Source of the DNA: SIG480 sp045649265
Lineage (GTDB): Bacteria; Bacillota; Clostridia; Oscillospirales; JAAYXM01
Direction: 5' to 3'
NCBI GenBank assembly: GCA_045649265.1
Contig: JAZRPO010000048.1
Location: forward strand, 1-12,451
Length of the DNA stretch: 12,451 nucleotides
Shown here: in pieces, positions 1 through 6,536 of the stretch
Layout of the letters: the number at the start of each line of letters is the position of its first letter
Numbering within the stretch: the stretch's first letter is position 1
Made by a program: the position numbers and the translations under genes
The notes under the pieces: model-generated
The model's input: only the letters and a program-made list of their open reading frames with translations
Told to the model about the DNA's origin: nothing
Databases searched by the model: none

Positions 1-1
1 A

Positions 2-79
2 CTTCGTGTCCCGCGCGGCAAAGGCAAAATTGAAATAACCTGCCCGAAGTGCAGAACGAAAATGATCAGAAAAACCTGA
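2..79 (+). CDS. C-terminal fragment of a zinc-ribbon-like protein (5' end outside window)
   Basis: An open frame enters from the left edge and runs 25 codons to TGA at 77-79. The visible tail reads LRVPRGKGKIEITCPKC and then RTKMIRKT. The CxxC pair preceded by a basic, glycine-rich strand looks like the second knuckle of a zinc ribbon. From memory, clostridial proteins with similar tails often carry a J-domain or other zinc-ribbon N-terminal region, but none of that is visible here. A hairpin terminator starts four bases after the stop, which supports this being a real gene end. Function unknown; only the zinc-ribbon tail is supported. Confidence 0.6.
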   Translation, partial: LRVPRGKGKIEITCPKCRTKMIRKT

Positions 80-82
80 TTT

Positions 83-109
83 AAAAATCCGCCGTTTGGC
101 GGATTTTTT
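83..109 (+). terminator. Rho-independent terminator after the partial left-edge gene
   Basis: AATCCGCC (86-93), loop GTTT, GGCGGATT (98-105), then a T-run to 109. The perfect 8-bp stem with GC core extends by A-T pairs into flanking A and T runs. It sits immediately after the stop at 79. The end of the T-run also forms the -35 box of the next promoter. Confidence 0.9.
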
Positions 110-136
110 GACTATATAACAATAATGTGGTAAGAT
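108..136 (+). promoter_or_regulatory. Sigma-A type promoter with extended -10, for the Tet-like GTPase
   Basis: TTGACT (108-113), 17-base spacer, TAAGAT (131-136), with TG at 128-129 giving an extended -10 (TGGTAAGAT). The predicted start of transcription is near 143, leaving a leader of only about ten bases that still holds part of the GGGGTGAG ribosome binding site before ATG 153. The -35 overlaps the preceding terminator's T-run. A very similar -10 region precedes the phosphohexomutase gene at 10828-10838. Confidence 0.65.
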
Positions 137-152
137 AAATCGGGGTGAGAAA

Positions 153-2054
153 ATGAAAATCACGCTTGGAATCCTCGCACACGTTGATGCAGGCAAAACT
201 ACGCTTGCCGAGAGGATACTCTGCCATACGAATACAATAAGAAGCTTTGGCAGAGTTGATGACAAAAATTCATATTTTGATTACAGCGACATAGAGCGAG
301 AGCGCGGGATAACGGTGTTTTCAGATGCGGCGCGCATATCGCTTGGCGGCGATTGCATAACAATTATTGACACTCCCGGTCATGCGGATTTTTTTGCAGA
401 AACTGAGCGCGCAATATCCGTTATGGATTATGCCCTGCTTGTCGTCAGTGCGATAGACGGTGTCCAGAGCCATACGGAGGCAGTCTGGCATTTGCTGAGA
501 GAGTATAGTGTTCCAACCTTTGTTTTTGTCAACAAGGCAGATGCTGCGACGGCAGATGTGAAAAACGCAGTTTCTGAGCTTTCCTCGCGTCTTTCAAAGA
601 ATATTGTCAGTTATCCCGAGCGTTTTTGGGAGACGCTTGCCGAGCACGACGAAGCTCTTTTTGATGAGTATTTGTCAAGCGGAGCAATCGCAACTTCTGA
701 CAGGGTGCGAAGGCTTGTGGCAAAGTGCGAGGTGTTTCCCTGCATTTGCGGCTCGGCGCTTAAAAACGAGAATATTGATAAGCTCATGGACATGATAAGC
801 GATTTAATGCTTCCCAGCGAAGAAGATGAGCGATTTTCTGCCACCTGCTACAAAATTCGCCATGACGGTGAAAAGAAGCTCGCGTATTTCAAGATAAATT
901 CGGGGAGCATTAAAGTTAAGGATGTTGTTAACACTCCTCACGGAGAGCGAAAGCTCGACGAAATAAGCATTCCAAGCGGAAGAAAGTTAACGCCGGCGAA
1001 TAAGGCCGAGGCCGGCGAGGTTTGCGTCTTTTCGGGGCTTTATGATGTTTCCTGCGGCGACGTAATCGGCGACTTTCCTCACCAACGAAAAATGAGAATT
1101 GCACCGATATTCAAGGCGAGGGTAGCATTTGAAAAAGAGCATTCAACCCGAGAGGTTTTTGAAAAGCTGCTTGTGCTTTGTGAAGAAGAGCCTACTCTTG
1201 CCGTCGAATATCTGCGCGATTTTGATGAAATAGATATAAGCGTTATGGGAAAAATAAGCTTGCAGGTTATAGCATATGAGCTTGCCCGAAGATTCGGCAT
1301 CAATGTTTCTTTCGGTGCTTGCCGTGTTGTCTTGCGCGAAACCGTAAAAACATCTGCCGTAGGTTATGGTCACTTTGAACCTCTCAGGCACTATGCCGAG
1401 GTGCATATAAGGATTGAGCCTGCGCCTTCGGGAAGCGGAATAAGTTTTTTGAGTGAGTGCAGCACGGATATTTTGCCGCGCGCCGTGCAAAATCTTATAA
1501 GGACACACGTTTTTGAAAAGGCGCATAAGGGAGTTCTTACCGGAAGTGAGCTTTGCGACGTATGCTATGTTCTTACCGCGGGCAAGGTGCATGAAAAGCA
1601 CACTGAGGGCGGCGATTTAAGAGAAGCGACGTACAGAGCAATCAGAAATAGTCTTATGCACAGTGAGAGTGTTCTTCTTGAGCCGTTTTACAGCTTCACA
1701 GTAAGGAGCGACATCCAGACCTCGGCAAGGATCATGGCAGATATGCCAAGGCTTGGAGGAAGCTTTATGCCGCCCGAGTTTGAGAGGGAAACTGCGATAA
1801 CGAAAGGTCGCGCGCCTGCGCGCCTCCTGGGAGATTATGCAGAGGAAATTATATCATCGTCAGGCGGAAGGGCATCTTTTTCACTGCGGTTTGACGGATA
1901 TTCTTCCTGTGTTGATGCAGAAAAGATAATTGAAGAGCTGGGGTATGACCCTGACCGTGATGTGGAGAACACAGCGGATTCCGTTTTCTGTGCTCATGGG
2001 GCAGGGTTTAATGTAAAATGGTTTGACGTAGAAAAATATATTCATTGCAAATAA
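153..2054 (+). CDS. Tet(M)-like / EF-G-like ribosomal translation factor GTPase
   Basis: The 633-residue protein has the size and layout of tetracycline ribosomal protection proteins (Tet(M) is about 639 aa) and their chromosomal relatives, which are EF-G paralogues. The N-terminal GTPase domain shows G1 AHVDAGKT (9-16), the switch I segment RGIT (51-54), G3 DTPGH (73-77) and G4 NKAD (127-130). EF-G-like domains II to V follow. Domain IV carries a segment reading HTEGGDLREATYRA where Tet(M) has its loop that reaches the tetracycline site. The tail near residues 605-632 (ADSVFCAHGAGF, VKWFDVEKYIH) is typical of clostridial chromosomal members. The start is supported by GGGGTGAG five bases upstream. 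The role is GTP-dependent action on the ribosome. Whether it displaces tetracycline, another drug, or has a housekeeping role cannot be read from sequence. There are no linked mobile genes, so this looks like a resident chromosomal paralogue rather than an acquired resistance gene. Confidence 0.85.
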   Translation: MKITLGILAHVDAGKTTLAERILCHTNTIRSFGRVDDKNSYFDYSDIERERGITVFSDAARISLGGDCITIIDTPGHADFFAETERAISVMDYALLVVSAIDGVQSHTEAVWHLLREYSVPTFVFVNKADAATADVKNAVSELSSRLSKNIVSYPERFWETLAEHDEALFDEYLSSGAIATSDRVRRLVAKCEVFPCICGSALKNENIDKLMDMISDLMLPSEEDERFSATCYKIRHDGEKKLAYFKINSGSIKVKDVVNTPHGERKLDEISIPSGRKLTPANKAEAGEVCVFSGLYDVSCGDVIGDFPHQRKMRIAPIFKARVAFEKEHSTREVFEKLLVLCEEEPTLAVEYLRDFDEIDISVMGKISLQVIAYELARRFGINVSFGACRVVLRETVKTSAVGYGHFEPLRHYAEVHIRIEPAPSGSGISFLSECSTDILPRAVQNLIRTHVFEKAHKGVLTGSELCDVCYVLTAGKVHEKHTEGGDLREATYRAIRNSLMHSESVLLEPFYSFTVRSDIQTSARIMADMPRLGGSFMPPEFERETAITKGRAPARLLGDYAEEIISSSGGRASFSLRFDGYSSCVDAEKIIEELGYDPDRDVENTADSVFCAHGAGFNVKWFDVEKYIHCK

Positions 2055-2061
2055 AAAATGA

Positions 2062-2090
2062 TTGCAAAAAGAGACTAATTGTCGCATAAT
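2062..2090 (+). promoter_or_regulatory. Candidate promoter of the galactose operon
   Basis: TTGCAA (2062-2067), 17-base spacer, CATAAT (2085-2090), in the 58-base gap before galK. No terminator is visible in the gap, so galK may also be reached by readthrough from the upstream GTPase gene. The predicted transcript start near 2097 falls just before the CAGGAG ribosome binding site (2098-2103). A second TTGCAA lies at 2045-2050; the direct repeat ATTGCAAA at 2044-2051 and 2061-2068 could be a regulator site, but this is weak. Confidence 0.45.
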
Positions 2091-2112
2091 AAAAGTGCAG
2101 GAGTTTTTGAAG

Positions 2113-3288
2113 ATGAAATATGGCAGTCTTGAAATAAAATTCAAAGAAAAATTCAAAAACGATAGAGAAGTAAATATCTACGCGGCTCCCGGCCGCATAG
2201 AGCTTGGTGGCAACCATACCGACCATCAGGGTGGCCCGGTGCTTGTAGCGGCGATTAACCTTGAAAGCCGTGTTGCTGTTGCACGGAACGGCGAAAATAC
2301 AATTCGTGCCTTTTGCGAAGGTCACGGCGAGTTTGAAATCTCTCTTTCTGAGCTTGAAGTGAAGGAGGGAGAAAAAAACTCTACCCCGGCAATTATCAGG
2401 GGTATTGCAAAGGCTTTGTCGCTTCGGGGAGCTTCGCTCTGCGGAGTGGATATGTACGTCGAGTCAGAGGTTCTTCCGGGCTCGGGGCTTTCTTCATCTG
2501 CGGCGTTTGAGGTCGTCATCGGAAAAGCTCTTTCGGATATATTCGGAGTCAGCCTTTCGCCTGAGGAGCTAGCAGAGGTTGGGCAATTCGCAGAGCGTGA
2601 ATTCTTCGGAAAGCCTTGCGGATTGATGGACCAGATGGCAAGCTCGGTCGGCGGGATTACGGCGATTGATTTTTCCCAAAGCCCTGCCAAAGTTGAGAAA
2701 ATTGAATGTGACATCAGTGAATACGGATATGATATTGTTATAGTCAATGCCGGAGCAGACCATGCGGATTTGACTGAGGAATATGCAGATATTCCGCGTG
2801 AGATGTGCGCTGTTGCTGAGTTTTTCGGCAAAAGGCTTCTCTGCGAGGTTCTTGAGGAGGATTTTTATAACGACATAGCTTCTGTCAGAAAAGCATTGGG
2901 GGACCGCGCGGTCCTGCGAGCTATCCACTACTTTAACGACAGCCGCCGCGCAAGAGAAGAGGCTGTGTGTCTTAAAAATCATGATTTTGAAGGTTTTTTA
3001 AAGCATATAAAAGAATCAGGGGATTCATCATATAAATATCTTCAAAATATTTACCCCGCAGGAGAAAAGAAAAATCAGGCTATGGCATTTGCCCTCGCAA
3101 TTTGCGAGAGGCTTCTCGGTGAGAGCGGAGCTGTGAGAATCCAGGGCGGCGGCTTTGGCGGAACTCTCGAAGCTTTTGTTCCTAACCATATCACGAAAAA
3201 GTTCACCCGGGAAATTGAGCGTATTCTTGGCAAAAATATGTGTATGCTTCTTTCTGTCTCAAACTCGGGTGGAGTTAAAATAAAGTGA
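2113..3288 (+). CDS. galK: Galactokinase
   Basis: GHMP-family sugar kinase of 391 residues, the usual galactokinase length. It phosphorylates galactose at C1 with ATP, the first committed Leloir step, in the cytosol. Motif 1 is PGRIELGGNHTDHQGG (26-41), with Arg28 the likely catalytic arginine; most galactokinases read GEHTDYNGG here, and the GNHTDH form is a clostridial subtype. The ATP-binding motif 2 is LPGSGLSSSAA (121-131). The catalytic aspartate is Asp173 in GLMDQMAS. The C-terminal GHMP motif is QGGGFGGT. I chose ATG 2113 because CAGGAG lies nine bases upstream and the residues before it are unlike a galactokinase N-terminus. A longer reading from TTG 2062 would start inside the candidate promoter. 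The gene is followed at eleven bases by galE. Substrate assignment is strengthened by the galE and galT neighbours. Confidence 0.93.
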   Translation: MKYGSLEIKFKEKFKNDREVNIYAAPGRIELGGNHTDHQGGPVLVAAINLESRVAVARNGENTIRAFCEGHGEFEISLSELEVKEGEKNSTPAIIRGIAKALSLRGASLCGVDMYVESEVLPGSGLSSSAAFEVVIGKALSDIFGVSLSPEELAEVGQFAEREFFGKPCGLMDQMASSVGGITAIDFSQSPAKVEKIECDISEYGYDIVIVNAGADHADLTEEYADIPREMCAVAEFFGKRLLCEVLEEDFYNDIASVRKALGDRAVLRAIHYFNDSRRAREEAVCLKNHDFEGFLKHIKESGDSSYKYLQNIYPAGEKKNQAMAFALAICERLLGESGAVRIQGGGFGGTLEAFVPNHITKKFTREIERILGKNMCMLLSVSNSGGVKIK

Positions 3289-3299
3289 GGAGATTAGTT

Positions 3300-4289
3300 A
3301 TGAAGATAGCAGTTCTTGGAGGGGCAGGATACATCGGCTCCCATACGGTCAAGCAGCTTTTAAAGCATGGGCACGAGGTTTCGGTAATCGACAATCTGCA
3401 AACGGGGTATCGCGCAGCAGTTGATGAGCGAGCTGAGTTTTTTGAAGGAGATATCCGCGATTCTGAGTTTATGAGAAATGTTCTGGGAAACGGCAAGTTT
3501 GATGCGGTTATCCATTTTGCAGCTTGTTCTCTTGTCGGAGAGAGCGTTCAAAAACCGATTAAATATTACAACAACAATGTTGGCGGAGCAATAACGCTTC
3601 TTGAAGTTATGACAGAGGTTGGCATAGATAAAATAGTCTTTTCCTCAACCGCCGCGGTTTATGGCGAGCCTGAAAGAATTCCGATACTTGAAAATGACAG
3701 AACAACCCCGCAAAACCCATACGGCGAAACAAAGCTCGCTATGGAAAAAATGTTTATGTGGGCATCAAAGGTGCACGATCTGCGTTTTGTTTCGCTCAGG
3801 TATTTTAACGCCTGCGGAGCGGATAAGAGCGGAGAGATTGGCGAGGCTCACAGCCCCGAAAGTCACCTTATTCCGCTTATTCTGCAAGTCCCGAACGGAA
3901 AGCGGGAGAAGATTTCTGTTTTCGGCGCGGATTATGACACAAAGGACGGCACCTGTGTCCGCGACTATATCCACGTAACCGACCTTGCAGATGCACACGT
4001 TCTTGCAGTGGAGTATCTGCAAAAAGGCGGAGAGAGCGACATATTTAACCTCGGTAACGGAGTCGGGTTTACGGTTTCGGAGGTTATTGAAAGCGCCCGC
4101 CGCGTTACCGGCCATGCCATACCCGAACAGATTTGCGAGCGGCGTGCAGGCGATCCGGCAAAGCTTGTGGCTTCAAGCGAAAAGGCGAAAGAAATTCTCG
4201 GCTGGAAGCCATGCCATAACAATCTGGATGACATTGTCGGATCTGCATGGAAGTGGCATAAATTACATCCGGAGGGGTATTCAAAATGA
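3300..4289 (+). CDS. galE: UDP-glucose 4-epimerase
   Basis: Extended short-chain dehydrogenase of 329 residues, which interconverts UDP-galactose and UDP-glucose with bound NAD. The N-terminal Rossmann motif is GGAGYIGSH (7-15), followed by Asp31 for NAD ribose contact (VIDNLQTG). The catalytic triad region shows SSTAAVYG (115-122) and YGETK (141-145), so Tyr141 and Lys145 are the catalytic pair. RYFNACGA, HLIP, RDYIHVTDLA and the C-terminal RRAGDPA are typical of GalE rather than other epimerases. AGGAGA (3288-3293) sits six bases before ATG 3300 and overlaps the galK stop. A GTG at 3285 would add five residues but leaves no ribosome binding site. The last codons overlap the galT start as ATGA, so translation is probably coupled. 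Besides galactose use, GalE may supply UDP-galactose for surface polysaccharide. Confidence 0.95.
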   Translation: MKIAVLGGAGYIGSHTVKQLLKHGHEVSVIDNLQTGYRAAVDERAEFFEGDIRDSEFMRNVLGNGKFDAVIHFAACSLVGESVQKPIKYYNNNVGGAITLLEVMTEVGIDKIVFSSTAAVYGEPERIPILENDRTTPQNPYGETKLAMEKMFMWASKVHDLRFVSLRYFNACGADKSGEIGEAHSPESHLIPLILQVPNGKREKISVFGADYDTKDGTCVRDYIHVTDLADAHVLAVEYLQKGGESDIFNLGNGVGFTVSEVIESARRVTGHAIPEQICERRAGDPAKLVASSEKAKEILGWKPCHNNLDDIVGSAWKWHKLHPEGYSK

Positions 4290-5767
4290 GTATTTTTGCA
4301 GACATATCAGCCCTTATAGATTATGCTGAGGAGAGAGGGCTTACCTCTCCGCTTGACAGAACATATATCAGAAACAGACTGTGTGACATTCTTGGGCTTT
4401 CAGAGTTTTGCGAGGAGAAAAGCTCGGGAAAAAACCTTGAAGAAATTCTTGAGGCTCTTTGCAATTTTGCGGCAGAGAAGGGCATAATCGGAAACAGCCG
4501 CACAGAGTTTGACCTTTTCGATACGCGCATCATGGGCGAGCTCACCCCAAAACCGGCAGAGGTAGTAAATCAGTTTTGCGAGCTGTACCTTGATGCTCCG
4601 CAAAGCGCAACGGACTGGTATTATAATTTTTCTCAGGATACGGACTATATCCGGCGTTATCGCATAGAGCGTGATATGAAGTGGCAGGTTGAAACGGAAT
4701 ATGGAACTCTCGATGTAACCATAAATCTCTCAAAGCCTGAAAAGGATCCCGAGGAAATTGCAAAACTGAAAAACATACCCAAATCGGGATATCCGGCATG
4801 TCCGCTTTGCCCCGAATGTGAGGGATATGCGGGCAGACTTGACTTTGCAGCACGTCAGAATCACAGAATTATCCCGATTGAAATTTGCGGAAAGCTCTGG
4901 CATCTGCAATACTCACCGTATGTTTATTATAATGAGCATTGCATAGTGTTTAATCATGAACACGTTCCGATGCAGGTTGATGAAAACGTTTTTGCAAAGC
5001 TCATTGATTTTATTGATGCATTTCCCCACTATTTTATAGGCTCAAATGCAGGGCTCCCGATTGTCGGAGGTTCAATCCTCTCTCACGAGCATTTTCAGGG
5101 CGGAAGATACACCTTTGCAATAGAGCGTGCGGAAGAGGAGAAAAAGTATTGTGTCAAGGGATATGAGGATGTAAGTATCGCACGCGTCAAGTGGCCCATG
5201 TCGGTTATCAGACTTCGCACGCCTGACCGTGAAAAGCTGTGTTCTCTTGCTGCAAAGATATTTACAGCGTGGAAGGAATATACTGACGAGAGTGTATTTG
5301 TATTTGCAAAAACCGGCGGAGAGCCTCATAACACCGTTACCCCGATCGCCCGAATGAAAAACGGCGAATACGAGCTAGATATAGTTCTCCGGAACAATAT
5401 AACGACAGATGAACGCCCAATGGGGGTATATCATCCTAACAAGGAGCTTCATCACATAAAGCGAGAAAACATAGGCCTTATCGAGGTTATGGGCCTTGCA
5501 GTTTTGCCCGGGCGCTTGAAAAAAGAGCTTGCTCTTCTTTCGCAGCTTGCCGAAAAGGGTGAGAGCTTCTCGGCGTATGAGGAAACAAGAAAGCACGCAG
5601 AATGGGCAGAGCGGGTGTTGGAAAACAGAAAGAGTGAGGAGAGTATTGAAGAAATTCTCCTTCGTGAAGTCGGATACGTTTTTCTTGAATGCTTAAAAGA
5701 TGCAGGCGTCTTCAAGCGCACGGAAGCAGGCATTTCTGCGTTTGACAGGTTTATGGAAACGATATGA
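4286..5767 (+). CDS. galT: Galactose-1-phosphate uridylyltransferase, type 2
   Basis: The 493-residue protein matches the longer Bacillota GalT2 family, not the ~350-residue enterobacterial type. It exchanges UMP between UDP-glucose and galactose-1-phosphate, giving UDP-galactose and glucose-1-phosphate. Seen: NFSQDTDYIR (114-123), PACPLCPEC (170-178), NEHCIVFNHEHVPM (216-229) and the active-site segment GGSILSHEHFQGG (261-273). By family knowledge, a histidine of this HEHFQ segment is the nucleotidylated residue, replacing the HPHGQ of classical GalT. The C-terminal half includes GGEPHNTVTPIARM and HHIKRENIGLIEVMGLAVLPGR, also characteristic of GalT2. The start overlaps the galE stop by four bases (ATGA) and has a strong GGAGGGG eight bases upstream. 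The stop in turn overlaps the start of the next gene by four bases. Confidence 0.95.
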   Translation: MSIFADISALIDYAEERGLTSPLDRTYIRNRLCDILGLSEFCEEKSSGKNLEEILEALCNFAAEKGIIGNSRTEFDLFDTRIMGELTPKPAEVVNQFCELYLDAPQSATDWYYNFSQDTDYIRRYRIERDMKWQVETEYGTLDVTINLSKPEKDPEEIAKLKNIPKSGYPACPLCPECEGYAGRLDFAARQNHRIIPIEICGKLWHLQYSPYVYYNEHCIVFNHEHVPMQVDENVFAKLIDFIDAFPHYFIGSNAGLPIVGGSILSHEHFQGGRYTFAIERAEEEKKYCVKGYEDVSIARVKWPMSVIRLRTPDREKLCSLAAKIFTAWKEYTDESVFVFAKTGGEPHNTVTPIARMKNGEYELDIVLRNNITTDERPMGVYHPNKELHHIKRENIGLIEVMGLAVLPGRLKKELALLSQLAEKGESFSAYEETRKHAEWAERVLENRKSEESIEEILLREVGYVFLECLKDAGVFKRTEAGISAFDRFMETI

Positions 5768-6510
5768 AGAAAGTTAAAATTATATCAAAAACCGTAATGA
5801 TTCTGCTTCTTGCTGCATTTCTTATATACAAGGCGGTTGTTTTCACGAGCCGCCGTGCCCTTGAAAAATTCGATGTGCGCGGAGTTGATGTTTCGTCATA
5901 TCAAGGGAATATTGACTGGGCGACGCTTGCAGAAAACGATATAGACTTTGCTTTTATTAAAGCGACCGAGGGAACATCGCATAAGGACCGATTTTTCGAA
6001 AAAAACATAAAGGAAATAGCAGAAACCGGGCTTGTGGCAGGAGCATACCATTTCCTGAGCTTTGAGAGCGACGGTAAAGGACAGGCGAAAAATTTTATTT
6101 CCTCCGTGAAAAAAGAAGATATTTCGCTTCCTCCTGTCATTGACCTTGAACTTTACGGCGAGTACGCACATAATCCGCCGCCATCAGAACAGGTCCGTAA
6201 AATTCTTGACGAAATGGTAGAAGGGCTTTATGCGGAGTACGGAAGCTATCCGATTATCTACACAAATCGCCGCGCATATACGCTCTATGTTTCCGGCGCA
6301 TATAAAAACTGCGATATCTGGATTTGCGACATTGTTAAAAAACCCTCTCTTCCTGATGGCAGAGAGTGGAAGTTCTGGCAATATTCGCATACAGAGCAGC
6401 TTTCCGGATACGTTGGGGAAGAAAAATACATAGATATGAACGTATTTAACGGAAGTCCCGAAAAATTTGAAGAATATAAAAAAGAGATGTCACGTGCCGC
6501 CGCACGTTAG
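5764..6510 (+). CDS. Membrane-anchored glycoside hydrolase family 25 lysozyme (muramidase)
   Basis: The 248-residue protein begins with a short basic segment (KKVKIISK) and one hydrophobic helix at about residues 10-28, with no obvious signal-peptidase site, so a membrane-anchored extracytoplasmic protein is likely. The rest is a GH25 catalytic domain: GVDVSSYQG (40-48), FAFIKATEG (63-70), GAYHF (93-97), the catalytic pair Asp127-x-Glu129 in PPVIDLEL, then PIIYTNR and the C-terminal FWQYS and DMNVFNG. GH25 enzymes cut the MurNAc-GlcNAc beta-1,4 bond of peptidoglycan. There is no cell-wall-binding repeat, so the anchor probably positions it. ATG 5764 overlaps the galT stop (ATGA) and has only a weak upstream purine stretch, suggesting translational coupling. 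Its link to galactose genes is unexplained. The last codons and stop lie inside the terminator hairpin. Confidence 0.88.
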   Translation: MKKVKIISKTVMILLLAAFLIYKAVVFTSRRALEKFDVRGVDVSSYQGNIDWATLAENDIDFAFIKATEGTSHKDRFFEKNIKEIAETGLVAGAYHFLSFESDGKGQAKNFISSVKKEDISLPPVIDLELYGEYAHNPPPSEQVRKILDEMVEGLYAEYGSYPIIYTNRRAYTLYVSGAYKNCDIWICDIVKKPSLPDGREWKFWQYSHTEQLSGYVGEEKYIDMNVFNGSPEKFEEYKKEMSRAAAR

Positions 6511-6523
6511 ACATCTCTTTTTT
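6478..6523. terminator. Bidirectional terminator between the galactose operon and mnmE
   Basis: The outer arms AAAAAAGAGATGTC (6478-6491) and GACATCTCTTTTTT (6510-6523) pair fully. The inner arms ACGTGC (6492-6497) and GCACGT (6502-6507) close a CGCC loop, with a TA bulge at 6508-6509. Each strand ends in a run of six T. The ascending arm encodes the last residues of the GH25 protein, and its TAG stop (6508-6510) straddles the bulge. mnmE, on the opposite strand, stops 14 bases beyond. Confidence 0.93.
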
Positions 6524-6536
6524 ATGTATAAATCCT

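Noticed and set aside
1143..1601. Minus-strand open frame (152 codons) inside the Tet-like GTPase gene
   Set aside because: It sits opposite conserved EF-G-like domains, with no promoter or binding site and no recognisable motif.
2062..2112. Longer galK reading from TTG 2062
   Set aside because: It would begin on the candidate -35 box, lacks a ribosome binding site, and adds residues unlike galactokinase; ATG 2113 has CAGGAG at proper spacing.
2322..2831. Minus-strand open frame (169 codons) opposite galK
   Set aside because: It covers conserved galactokinase motifs on the other strand and has low-complexity composition.
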